This document shows positions 22,468-33,015 of a stretch of 64,000 bases of DNA, piece by piece. This DNA is from Reticulascus tulasneorum (Eukaryota > Ascomycota > Sordariomycetes > Glomerellales > Reticulascaceae), in assembly GCA_001557505.1 (NCBI GenBank), contig LSAX01000004.1, positions 372,001 through 436,000 of the forward strand, read 5' to 3'. The position numbers were made by a program, and so were the translations under genes. Position 1 is the first letter of the stretch. Each line of letters opens with the position of its first letter. Below the pieces are notes generated by a model. That model ran no database searches, had not been told where the DNA came from, and saw only the letters and a list, made by a program, of their open reading frames with translations.

Positions 22468-23278
22468 CCTTCTGAAGCATTCAAGATGATATTGACAATC
22501 TTGCTGGTTTATGTTTTCCAGAAATGGGGTTGTGACATTCTGTATGCTTATGGAGCACAACTGGCAATATTATCCTTAGAATACCTTTTCGGTCGTCGTG
22601 ACGTTAGGATTGTTCAAAACACTGAACAGCGCGCACCTCTGAATTTAATCACAGCCATGCCATAGCATCGGCCACCACGCGTCCGAAATAATGGCCCATG
22701 GCAAAACCGAGGCCATGGGCCATGAGGGTGGCCATGCATTCTGGCAAGGGGTAATCAAATCCGCCGAGGTTGAAACCTTCAGTACTACGTCGATACGAGA
22801 CAAGCTTGGACCTGCGCGCAATATTAGTGATATTAGTGATCTGCCCGATTCGCTTTTGATGCCACTTCGGAAGACAATTTAAAGCGATAGGGAGAACACG
22901 AGCAATATTCAGCACTCAGTCGATATTGTCCAATCGCTAAATCCCAGAGCACACTGTTAGCTTCTTACTGGAGAAAACTGGGTCAAGAGACAGTGCTTAT
23001 GTTGGCGGCCCTCCATAGTCCACTAGGCCGCCGCACTCCACGAGTCCTGTGAGAATAGAGCGAAAACAACGTTGCAACAGTGATCTCACTGCATGCTTAT
23101 GGTATGACTGAGATGAAAATATCTACTGTTTATATAGCAAGTCGGCTAGGTCGGCATCGAGCTTCGCTGTCTCAGACAGCTATATATGGTTGTGTTCTCT
23201 CCCTGGACTACGCGCCTTGCAAACAAAGCAAGCAAGCACCATCAACACAGATTCTTACGTGCCACTAAATTATCCAAA
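22468..23278. other. Intergenic region with secreted-protein promoter
   Basis: About 810 bases. GTTTATATAGC near 23128 and GCTATATATGG near 23180 are TATA-like elements upstream of the small secreted protein. An 88-codon minus-strand frame at 22649-22915 has no recognised domain and was not called. Confidence 0.4.
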
Positions 23279-23970
23279 ATGCTCAACCTCAAGCTCGTTG
23301 CCACTATGGCTCTCCTCTTCCAGGCCGCCTTCGCGGTTCCAACCAAAATAGAAGCTGATGAGATTGCTCCGGCTAAGCTTGCTAAAAGGGGTGAAGGCAT
23401 CCATCTGTTCAACTGCAGACCCTTTGGGGGTGCTGGGGTTCCTCAGACGTGGATATCGATTGCGGTAGTAAGTTAACCTGATTATAGTATATTAGTCTGA
23501 AAAGAAATTGATTCATCTTTCTATCCGAATAGTACTGCGCAAACGATGCGGATTGCAGCAATCTCGGCTATTCCCCGCCGTCTAACAATGTCTGTCTTGT
23601 GGGACAGTCGGGCAACTCGGAGCAATACCATGTCTGGGAGGGTTATAGCCAGTCGTGCAAGTTCCCCAGCGGCGTGAACTTCAGCTGGAACATCAAGTCT
23701 AGTGCCCAGAGCCAACCAAACTACTCTTCAGTTGGGTAAGTCTTTCCAGCTCTTGAGAATTTAGCCCACGACCACGAGTGCAAACATCACTTCATTTTGG
23801 TTTGGGGGTCGACCGACTGTGAGGTCGTTTAAAGCTACTGTCACTGACGTATGTTGTTGCTCAGATCTGGGTCGAATGGTTTCCGCAGCTTTGCTGGCTT
23901 CAAAGATAACCACGGCGCCGCACCATCCTACAACTATCACAGTTGCGAGAAGATATATTACTACGTCTAA
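23279..23970 (+). CDS. Small secreted cysteine-rich protein with KEX2-type pro-site
   Basis: Predicted secreted protein of 165 residues, family not recognised. Three exons: 23279-23467, 23533-23735 and 23865-23970, phases closing exactly. Residues 1-20 form a signal peptide (MLNLKLVATMALLFQAAFAV). A short pro-region follows, ending in LAKR, a dibasic Kex2-type cleavage site just before GEGIHLFNC. The mature part of about 125 residues has six cysteines (NC, YC, DC, VC, SCKF, SCEK), enough for three disulfides, and is rich in Ser, Asn, Gly and aromatics. It ends KIYYYV. The upstream leader carries two TATA-like motifs. The layout is that of fungal effector-like or antimicrobial-type small proteins, but I have no motif to assign activity. 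It sits between the NLR relic and the HET relic. Confidence 0.78.
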
Positions 23971-24118
23971 GTGCTCGATTACCTATGAGAACGTACGGCT
24001 TCGATTTCATGGAAGGTCAAGTCGTGCATGGCGGATAAGCGTAGATGCCATCTCACTGCGATGGTCCTCGGCATGCAAGTTCTCTTGGTGGTGCAAAGCT
24101 CGGGTTGTTCTTATAATA

Positions 24119-25260
24119 CTATTCAATCAATAAAGTTTCCCGATTATATCCATTAAACCAATCAAAGTGGGTCTGAAACCATTCCCTATAATAAGCATCC
24201 GATGTTATTTCACTGCCTCTTTCTCTAAGGTTCGAATAACTGAATTGGAAAATGCCTAGCCGGAAAAACCTGCCATCTTGAAGCTTAGTGCGGAGAGCAA
24301 GTCCATGCGGATATGCTGCTTCAGTGTAGGGGTGCACCGGTCGAGGGGACGGAGGTTCAAGGTCGGTAAAGAGGTCTCTAACATAGTTGTCCATCTCGAT
24401 AGGATTGTTGCGGTGGAATTCGTCTGTCTCCTTAATAAAAACCTGGTGCTCATCATCTTTGAGATCATCATTGAGATCATCTTCGGAATCGAAATTAGGA
24501 GGGAAGGACTCGTCGAGGTCCTTAGCGTAATCGTCCGGGTGGACACTTGGGTCAAGCTGCTTCCCAATATATTCCTGCACCTCCTTGCATGTCATGATCT
24601 CGACCAGGACTACAGAAATATAGTCTGCATCCAAAGCCAGAATCTCGTCCTCGAATGCATCGGGTTAAAGTAACGCTCCGACAATACCGGCGTCTCCTTT
24701 TGCGCTCGGTAATCTTAGCATTCTTGGATCACCATGTTGTCTTCTCATCCACCACGCTTCACGTATTCGTCCTTCGACAAGCAAAATAGCTTTTTGAACC
24801 GCTCCATATGGATGGAGCCTTCTCTTCTGCAATTTTGATTTTGCAGCCGAGGACGTCGAGCCTGGGTTCGTCCTTGAGATCAAATTGCAGCCCAAAGTTG
24901 ACGATTCCTCCTTCACCTGTCCACGACCACGACGGGCCAGGGTACTTTGACATTCAAGCACGGGCACGGGGATATAGATCATACGCTCTCCAGAGCAACT
25001 GAATCGGCAGGCAAGGCTCCCGAAGTCCCGACAAGATCAATACTTCACTACATGTCACCGGGATCCTGATGAAGCCCGGGGATCAGGCAAAGCAAGGAAG
25101 GGCCGAGATCGTGCGCAAAGCATCTAGAACGATTTCACGAGATTGTTTCTATGATTGATATTGAACCTTTTGACTTCCACTTCGACCAACACAAGAGTTG
25201 CCGGTCCATGTTCAAGACAAATGCCTCCCGAACATGACTGTGGACAATGCGAGGTCTGCA
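24119..25260 (-). pseudogene. HET-domain protein relic (C-terminal half, degenerate)
   Basis: Remains of a heterokaryon-incompatibility (HET) family gene read on the minus strand. Recognisable pieces are LREPCLPIQLLWRAYDL, SKYPGPSWSW (the conserved 'APSWSWA'-type motif after the HET domain), a frame-shifted HPYGAVQKAILLVEGRI strand, and an acidic tail ending in GRFFRLGIFQFSYSNLRE. Breaks: TGA at 24954-24956 directly before MSKYPG; a frameshift near 24800-24830, where the frame of the first piece gives way to that of the second; TAA at 24665-24667, in frame between GALL and PDAFEDE. A CAA-to-TAA or CGA-to-TGA change would explain each stop. The upstream part toward 25260 is too decayed to align by eye, and no N-terminal HET motif was found. 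The last 180 codons (24664-24119) are open, so a short transcript is still conceivable. Confidence 0.62.
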
Positions 25261-25294
25261 GGTGCTTCCAGACATTGAAGCGCCTTCTCCTGTG

Positions 25295-26965
25295 TTAGTC
25301 AACATTGCCGAGACTCCCCTTCATGTATTGTACCTTGGTCTGTCCCATTTCGCTAACCAAGGTGGTCACATCAATGGTATCCGTAGGGCTTCTCAGCAAC
25401 GGCGACTTGAAAGCTAACGCAACATGCAGCGGTCCGAGCCCAACGTCGCTGGAAATGCCCCAAGCACCCCACGCCAAGAATGCAAGTAGGATGAAAGTCA
25501 GAGCGTTGATAGTGAGAGCGCCAACGAGCGGCGCCAGATGTGATACGATCACCAGGCCCTCGACAGTCTGAGTGGTGGGTATGGTGCTGGTGCCGTTCTT
25601 GCCAGCCCGGACGGCGGCTCGGAAAGCGATCTCTTTAAACGTATCGACTAATGTATCCATCGGACTGCTATATCTCATATGGCAACCATAGATGACCGTC
25701 CGGTTTCCGTTCACTGGGTCGAAGACAAGTGAGCCCACCCGGTTTGGAGTAATTACGCCATCGACAGGGTACTCTTCGAAATCTAGTTGAAAGAGGTCTC
25801 CAAGAAACCCCTGAGGGCTTACTATGAGCCAAACATGCGTAGAGTTACCGGAGATTATCTGCGTGACGTATCCGCGCCAGTATCTACCAATGCTTCTCGA
25901 AGCCTGTATTCTATATTTAGCGATGACCCATTTTGAGCACAAAGTGGCGTAACCAACCATCATAAGACCAGCGCCGCGAACTTTCAGATCATCTTCGTAG
26001 CCATAGACTGGCCCGGTAGATACTGTTTTCATGACGCTGACCGCAGAGTCGGTGAAGGACAGTTCATATATCTGGTTTCTCGGTATCAAATCGCAAGTCT
26101 CCGTAATCTTCTCGGCAAAGCATGACCTGGCAACGTGGCTGACATACTCGACCATCAGTCGTGTAATACCGATACCGTCGCTATTCACCATAGATGTATG
26201 ATTGAAACTGAAGAGGGTTGTTTCGTTTGATTCCATTGCATAGAGGTCGATCCATTGCTTGGTGACTGAACAATTCGCCTCGATTCCGGCTCCAACTAGT
26301 GATCCAACGCACCGCCCCTTGCAGCCGGTATCTAGCGCTGGTATTGGATCCTTCTTAAACCAACCCATTATGTTTTCAAGGAAGACAGGATTGAGACCTC
26401 CTTGGGACGAGGTGTCCTCCGCCGGAATACGCTCGGCAAGTGCGAACTTGAGTGTAGTCGGCGAAGATGAGATGCGATTCTCTATGGATGTGGCATGCTG
26501 TAATAAGGGATCGACAGAGAAGCTTGCAACGAGAACCGCAATGGTTGCAGCAATAATCAGAACCACATCTTTGCCTGATTTCAAGGCGACTACTATCGCC
26601 TTCCAGTTGTGTAAGTCTTTCCAGTTGCAGATATAGTGTAGCCTTGCGAGAGTTGCTCCGCCGTGCGCCGCTCGCCACCAGATAACGGTAATGACACTGG
26701 GTAGGATAATTTGGAGGGAAAGATTAGATACCGAACTAAGGCCGGCGAGGATGACAGTAGGCTTGACTATAAAAGAAGCTTCAGGCTTGAGATGGGAGTA
26801 AACAATAACAATAGCAGAAGCAACAGTAGTAAGAAGGAATACCAAGAGAATGGCGAAGAGAAGCAAGAGACTTGCAAGTTTTTTTATGCTGTTCGTCGAG
26901 GAAGGGATGTTGAAAGGAGGCTTGAGAGATTCGTAACCGTAAGGAGTAGATTGGGGGGTTGTCAT
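25295..26965 (-). CDS. Fungal multi-span membrane protein, DUF3176-like layout
   Basis: A 556-residue intronless membrane protein. Three N-terminal spans lie near residues 30-58, 72-95 and 132-152. A Trp/Arg/Leu-rich loop sits between spans 2 and 3, and span 3 is followed by DPLLQHAT. Then comes a large, probably extracytoplasmic domain of about 330 residues with many N-glycosylation sequons (NET, NHT, NST, NGT, NRT) and paired cysteines. A hydrophobic region near residues 490-525 (VSHLAPLVGALTINALTFIL) and a cytoplasmic tail end the protein. This span-span-span / ectodomain / span order matches fungal DUF3176-type proteins of unknown function. Assignment is by architecture only. It lies tail-to-head with the HET relic, ending only about 35 bases from it. 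Confidence 0.7.
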   Translation of the reverse strand: MTTPQSTPYGYESLKPPFNIPSSTNSIKKLASLLLLFAILLVFLLTTVASAIVIVYSHLKPEASFIVKPTVILAGLSSVSNLSLQIILPSVITVIWWRAAHGGATLARLHYICNWKDLHNWKAIVVALKSGKDVVLIIAATIAVLVASFSVDPLLQHATSIENRISSSPTTLKFALAERIPAEDTSSQGGLNPVFLENIMGWFKKDPIPALDTGCKGRCVGSLVGAGIEANCSVTKQWIDLYAMESNETTLFSFNHTSMVNSDGIGITRLMVEYVSHVARSCFAEKITETCDLIPRNQIYELSFTDSAVSVMKTVSTGPVYGYEDDLKVRGAGLMMVGYATLCSKWVIAKYRIQASRSIGRYWRGYVTQIISGNSTHVWLIVSPQGFLGDLFQLDFEEYPVDGVITPNRVGSLVFDPVNGNRTVIYGCHMRYSSPMDTLVDTFKEIAFRAAVRAGKNGTSTIPTTQTVEGLVIVSHLAPLVGALTINALTFILLAFLAWGAWGISSDVGLGPLHVALAFKSPLLRSPTDTIDVTTLVSEMGQTKVQYMKGSLGNVD

Positions 26966-28660
26966 TGTCGTTCGTACACAGTCAGGAAAGCCTGCGCTGG
27001 TAAATTGGGTCGATGAGCACAGAAATGGTGGTTGTACTTCGTTGAAAGATCGCCGTTAATAAATAAGGATAAATTCTTTGAAGATCCCCGCCAATCGAGG
27101 AGGAAGACACTGGTACTTATCTGCGTCGTCAAGTGTTGCTAAGATGTGCAAGGGAAAAGGAGGCAGTTCAGAGCGCCGCGTTTGTTGCAGACCCCTGATT
27201 GTAATCACTGGAGTGCCATACGGCGGACTGGGATAGTTGGTCCCAATGAAACTTCAGGATAGCCCCCTCTAAGCAGGCGTTGTCCCCTTGCGCGATCGTT
27301 TTCATGCCAGCTAATTACCTGTCAACCCAAATTGGAATTCGCTGGAGAATCGTCGAATGTTGATAAGGAAGTTATATGTGTGAGATGCCATCCCTAATAG
27401 GAATTTGCTCAAAAATCTCCGTGAGCTAAGCCCTGAAACAGGACCAGGTAACAGGGATCAGGCCTAGCAGGAGCACGGCTCAGCCCGCTGAACAAGCCCT
27501 GTCACAGCCACCCATACACAGTAATTAGTGTTCTTCACGCAACATCCAGATGTCAGCCGCCATCAGCTGTTTACTGTTATGATTCGCCCAAATCAAACAT
27601 AACGTTTTTCGTTAAGGTTGATAGAATCAACGGGAATATATTAGACACTTGAACAAAACTGTACAGTTGTAGCAGTAGGATGACGGGCAAAACTGTAGAT
27701 TCCTCGATGACCTCTGGCAAAATATTGTGGTTATACGCGCTCCTGCGTCTAAACTGCGCAAGTAAACCTTCCCTTCTAGAAAATGAATATCTGAAATACA
27801 CGTCTTAGGGAGTTCAAGGAGCGCAGGTCCTGGTGGGTTTGCACGCATCTGCAGAAAAACGACGAGCTAACATTGCCTTGGTGTCAACCCCACATTGAAG
27901 GAGAAGTATTGCAAACAATGTAATACCGGTTTGCCTAGCAGATGGGCACCATTGGCCGCGTGCCCCGCAACTTCAAGGAGTCCACTCACCGTAAATGTAG
28001 CAGAACCAGACTTCGAAGTGTCTGGTGCAAAGTTGGCTGGCATGGAATCGCCCAGAAGTTTGTCCTCGTTGTCAAACTTGCCTCGTGGTCAGCAGGGCCC
28101 TCTCGCAAGCAGACTAGAAATAGACAAAGTCAGACGTCCTAGCTGCTAAAATCGTTCGATCCATCTGAACTCACTTTAGGACGTAGCAAAAATCCGGTAT
28201 TGGCCCAAAGACATGTGAGCGCACCTGCACACTGCTCACTGTTTGGCCAGGCATATTCATCCAGCCAAAATTTGCTTTTTAGGCTGCTAAACAACAGTGA
28301 CAAACGGAGCAGGTGTCCAACTTTGGCTGTGCCAGTGGTATATAGTAGTTTAAATAGCTGACGAGGAAGATCGAACCTGCTCCCAATCCGAGTTTTACAC
28401 AATCGGCTCAGTACACCTACTTGGCTCTTCTTTAGAAAGTGTTACGAACAACTGCACCCTTTTTCTCGCCTGTGAATAACGGGTTAGTATACGCTATAAT
28501 AGTTAGTACGGACTGCAAACGATGATAGTTGTCGCAGCCCCTGCCTGTCCTGTCCAGTGCGAGGCACGGTGCAGCAGTCTGTGCGCTTTATGCTCCCCGT
28601 TCCAAATGACAGTCACCTGCTAATAGAGTTGTAATTAATTGGTCGATTGAACTCTAGAAA
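26966..28660. other. Gene-poor intergenic stretch
   Basis: About 1.7 kb. Short frames on both strands (27577-27848, 27895-28149, 28139-28402) show no domains. A segment near 28360-28420 has tRNA-like words (GGTTCGA on the minus strand), but the T-arm does not pair. It separates the membrane-protein gene (-) from the STAND-domain gene (+). Confidence 0.45.
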
Positions 28661-28662
28661 GG

Positions 28663-28670
28663 TTTATAAA
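28663..28670 (+). promoter_or_regulatory. TATA-like element of STAND N-domain gene
   Basis: TTTATAAA, about 100 bases upstream of the ATG at 28769. Role is inferred from spacing. Confidence 0.35.
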
Positions 28671-28768
28671 CCACATCGACCCCGCAGTTGTGCGAAAGTG
28701 GTCCTACACATTCAGATCGCCGTCTGACCATGCTCCCCCCAACTCTGTCGTTCCACGGATAACTAGCT

Positions 28769-30002
28769 ATGACCGAACGGGAAGATACAGGCTTTGGGGT
28801 CGGATCACCGGCTCGCATCGCTCTAGCAGCTAGTGCTTCGCTTCGAGATACCCTTCAAGGTATAAAAGTTGCATCATCACGAGTCCGCGATCTCACATAC
28901 GAAACCCAAGCCTTGAACGAGGTGCTTAGCCGGCTCGTCAATGTGGCGGACGATCGCCTCCCCACGCTCACTGGGCCCTTGCAACAATGCGCCCAAGCAT
29001 GCGAGGGCTTTAAGAGGCGACTAGATGACTGCATGGTGCACAATGGCGAGATTGGGAGGAGCTCTTCATTTTGGCGGGATTTCAGGTATAACAAGGACAG
29101 CGTGGGGAATTTCCAACTGTTGCTGGCCATATATAAATCTACCATCCACATTGTCCTCACCGGCTTGTATATGTAGGGTCTAATATTCCTTGCCTATGTC
29201 TTTCAGTCATCTCTAATGCTAGTGTGAAACCAGGGACAACTACACCAACACCGCTGAAACCATTGACAGCTACAGGTGTGAAATCTTGGATACTATCAAC
29301 GATATCGAGGACCGGTTTTGTGTTCTAGACAAGAACCGCAACTCTATACCCGCACCTACCGGTGAGACCGTAGATCTTGATTCCAGCGACATAAAATATA
29401 TACGAGCGGATCGTTTAGCGGTAGAGATTTGCCACCAAATCTGCACCCAACAGCTAGAAGCCGTTGAAATGTTGCAACCAAGACAGGACACTCAGGCAGG
29501 AAAGCGACAGACAGATAGAATCTCATGCGTAGATATTTACAGTTCAGGCGACGACAATATCGTTGTGTGCGTCTCAACCGACGAGCAGCATTTCGATGGT
29601 AGGACTCGAGTAATTGGCGACCGAACGCAAGCATATGGAGGCAGGATAACTGATAACTCTCTCGAAAAAATGATACAGGTGAACGCCAATATCGTCGGAC
29701 ACGACTTTGATTCAAAGACCAAGCCCCCAAGGAGTCATTCATCTTCATTTTCAAATCCGAAGGAAGAATATGCACAGGCCAGTTCACTTTGGAGACCGCC
29801 ACGGGTAGACGGTCAAATTATCTTCAATGTTGCTTCTCGCATAACAGCTCCAGAGTCGTCGGCCAGCGGTGGATCTACTGCCATGCGAACCTTGATCGGC
29901 AAATCAAGACTAAAAGCTGAGGCTGGCAACACGGCCCGACACAAAACTAGCAGGGACCGGAGAGATGGCGTCCAAGAAGCTGATGATGGTCCAAATCGTT
30001 AG
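28769..30002 (+). CDS. Free-standing fungal STAND N-terminal-domain protein (PF17111-like)
   Basis: A 388-residue protein with two exons, 28769-29166 and 29234-30002. The first 150 residues look like the fungal N-terminal domain found at the front of many NACHT/ankyrin proteins: helical, with LAASASLRDTLQGIK, LTYETQALNEVLSRL, a cysteine-bearing PLQQCAQACEGFKRRL helix, WRDFRYNKDSVGNFQLLLA, and YKSTIHIVLT before the intron. Across the intron comes a coiled-coil-prone stretch with TIDSYRCEILDTINDIEDRF. The rest is low-complexity, polar and Ser/Arg-rich with no NACHT, ATPase motif or repeats. It is therefore an N-domain-only protein, which in other fungi can act as an adaptor for, or be a remnant of, an NLR. 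The gene itself is open and splices cleanly. Function unknown. Confidence 0.7.
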
Positions 30003-31160
30003 ATTCGATGACGCAATGTTGGAAAGAACACATCCTTTAGGATCGCTATAGCGTGTGGGACGATATCGAGCCTTGAAAGGCTTGAAATAGTACTGATGGC
30101 GTGAATGGTACAAGGCAGCAGGTTTGTCGATTCCGTTACAACGGATATAGCTCGACCTTTACGGGACATTTTGTATTGGAGCCGAGACAGTAGCAATGCG
30201 TCTCGAGCAAGGGATTTGGGGTTCGAAACTGTGTGGCCGGATATGACTGCAAAATTGAGGCGTGGGTGTTTATCGAGATGGGTTGGCTACGGGTTTTGGT
30301 GAAAGAACTATATTATGGAGCAAACTCATGGTATAGGTGGCTTGGATACCTTTAGCTACTTAAATTCGGGGATCTGAGCTTTTCAAGGCACTACTAAATT
30401 GCAGAAGCCATTGATGTAAGGGGACTTGTTGCCCAACGAAGAGAGTTTAATGAGTTCAAATGTCATGACGCCAGAATCGAACTGGACCACACTTCCATTC
30501 CCCCCACTCTCGAATGAATGTCCAAGTCTAGAGATGTGAAAGTAGTAGCTAGTAATAGATCTAGCGGTCTTTTTCTGATATCTGTAACAGTCACTCAACG
30601 ATGAGCTATGCACCATAGATCTTCCTTTGTACATCCTGTTTCATGTATGGACAATGCTGGGAATGAAAATCATTTGGAAAGCGGTCAAGTCCGACATATG
30701 CGCCGGCTTATGACTCTCTTTATAATAAATCCAGAACACCTTTGAGAAGATATTCTTTTGATAGTACCAGCCGTCCGATCATCCGGTTGCGTCGTCCGTA
30801 ACTTGCTGCAGGTTTGGACAGGGGCCATCGCTATCTTCCATCGACCCGGCTTGACGGCAGTGATGCACATTCAACCGGCGACAAACAACGACTCTGATAG
30901 GTTGCATCTGCGCAGCACGGAATCTTTCATAGGCTAGAAACAGCCACGCGAGATTGACAATCAACCCATATTGGACCTTACATGTTCACGTTCGGCCTAT
31001 CTATATCAAAACGCTGAAAATCGGATGACGAGAAAGACGGCAAGGTGGCCCGTTTTAATTTTGTCCTTAAAAGCAACTTAACCACCCTGGCCACCTTTGA
31101 TTCTGGCATTTCATCCCTGTCTTTTTTTTATGCCGTTGAGTTACCACATACCTCACGCTC
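30003..31160. other. Gene-poor intergenic stretch
   Basis: About 1.16 kb between two + strand genes. No frame has domain character. The last ~100 bases before the DUF1996 gene are pyrimidine-rich (CTTTTTTTT near 31121), as in a fungal leader. Confidence 0.5.
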
Positions 31161-32720
31161 ATGATGCTTTGGTTCAGTCTCCTCGCCCTCGCGGCGTTCG
31201 CTGAGGCTACGCCTCAGTTTGGCGGTGGCGGTGGCTCCAGGGGGACTCTTTTGAGATTCGGTTGCTCGCAGATAGTCATTGATCGAATTGACCCCCTCGT
31301 CAACCCGGGACTAGCTCCGTCCCCTCATGTCCACCAGATCGTGGGAGGAGTACGTATCAATTCCCTCGACTTACCAGTACCAGAAACTCGTTAGTCAAAC
31401 TAACACGCACTCTTAGAACGCCTTCAACGTTACAATGCCCTCTACTGACATATCTAATCTTGCCGACTGCACTACTTGCAGCTTTAGTGACGACTTGTCC
31501 AACTACTGGACGGCAAACCTTTACTTCAAGGCTCGCAATGGCAGTCTTAAGCGTGTTCCCCAGGTCCCAAACAGGTAAGTTCTGAATATTGGTTTGCTGC
31601 CACTAGATAAACAAGCCTTCCTAGACTTCATTTTGGAAATGGCTGTCGTAGCATCATCAGCCCTAAAGATAGACATTGACAGATTGTAGGCTGCTGTTTG
31701 GCGACAAGTTTACCACCGAAACCCAGGGCGGTGTAACTGTATACTACGTCTCATCTGGCCCAAGCAAGGTCACTGCCTTCAAGCCTGTAGGTCCAAACTA
31801 TGGACCCGCAACTTTCTATGTTCTGCAAACTAATGCTCAAAGGGCTTCCGCATGTTGTTTGGCGATGCCATGCGACGTGAAAAGCTGGGTAGTGGTCTGA
31901 AATCACAAAGCTGCTTCCGATGCTTTACAGGTCCCAACTATAGAGGCGATAATGCGTCTCCTTGCGCAGATGCCAAGTCTGTATCCTTACCTCTGGTCTG
32001 CTGCGTTGGCTAACATGGATCCTAGACTGGACACGGAGACTTTTCCCACGGGGCCGTGTTTGGGAGGCATCCGATCTAACATTCATTTTCCAACGTAAGC
32101 TTTCCGAAACTGCAGATATCTCTGGGAGGAATACTAAGAGAAAGCTTAGCTGCTGGGATGGAAAGAACCTCGACTCTCCAAACCACAAAGATCACGTTGC
32201 CTATCCTGTGTCTGGGCCCTCCTCATTCACTGCTCGCGGCAATTGCCCAGAGAGTCATCCGGTCCAGATTCCACAACTGATGTTGGAGGTGCGCATACCC
32301 TCTACACTCTACGAGCTATTGAGGCCGATCTTTTTTGACAATAACTGACACATGACTCGCAATAGATCGTCTGGGACACAACCGGATTCAACGACAAGTC
32401 AGAGTGGCCCGAAGACGGAAGCCAGCCCTTCGTCCTGAGTACGGGAGATACGACCGGCTACGGTCAACATGGCGATTACGTCTTCGGATGGAAGGGTGAT
32501 GCCCTCCAGAAGGCCATGGATGGTGGATGCACGGGCGCCTCCTGTGCAAACCTTAAAACCCAGGTCATCGACACAGCAAAGAAGTGCAGTGTGCCGAAGA
32601 TTGTTCAAGAGGATAGCGATGGTTGTAAGTAAATCCTGTATACGTTGAATCAAAGAAAAAGAAAGACTGACAGCTTTGATAGGGCTCAGCAAGTTGCCTG
32701 GCGACGGATCTGGAGCCTAG
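31161..32720 (+). CDS. Secreted DUF1996 protein (eight exons)
   Basis: Predicted secreted protein of the fungal DUF1996 (WSC-associated) family, 360 residues. Exons: 31161-31349, 31417-31574, 31690-31786, 31843-31976, 32026-32094, 32150-32288, 32366-32624 and 32683-32720; every phase closes. The signal peptide is MMLWFSLLALAAFAEA. Family landmarks in order: PSPHVHQIVGG, NAFNVTMP, CTTCSFSDDLSNYWTA, GVTVYYV, GFRMLFGDAMR, SCFRCFTGPN, LDTETFPTGPC, GGIRSNIHFP, CWDGKNLDSPNHKDHVAYP, GYGQHGDYVFGW and a Cys-rich LQKAMDGGC segment. No C-terminal WSC domain. Exon 4 must end at the weak donor GTCTGT (31977) to keep frame, since using the nearby GTATCC gives a stop. The role is unproven; the family is extracellular and often wall- or biomass-associated. 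Confidence 0.9.
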
Positions 32721-33015
32721 CCTTCCTCAGACAGACAAAGATTGCAGACAGGCACTGGAAGACTCGAGCGACGGTCCGCCATGCGAGCTTTACCTCGGAA
32801 GTTTAAACCCCGATTTGCGTTCGGGAAGAGTTATTGTGAGGCTGTATCTGAATGTATACTATGGGTTAGATGTCTTTTGTAAAGCATGGAGCTAGCAACT
32901 CTCAGTCTTTCACCATCACGCGGTAATAGGACGTTATAGATACATAACGAGGTATCATTCGAAGTCTATATAGTGAAAGATAACCCTTTGCACGAGTAAT
33001 CTTCTACCATCTATC

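Noticed and set aside
22649..22915. 88-codon minus-strand ORF
   Set aside because: No signal, domain or splice context. It contains repeated CATGGCC words that make chance openness likely.
28350..28430. tRNA-like GGTTCGATC on the minus strand
   Set aside because: The T-stem does not pair and no cloverleaf can be drawn.
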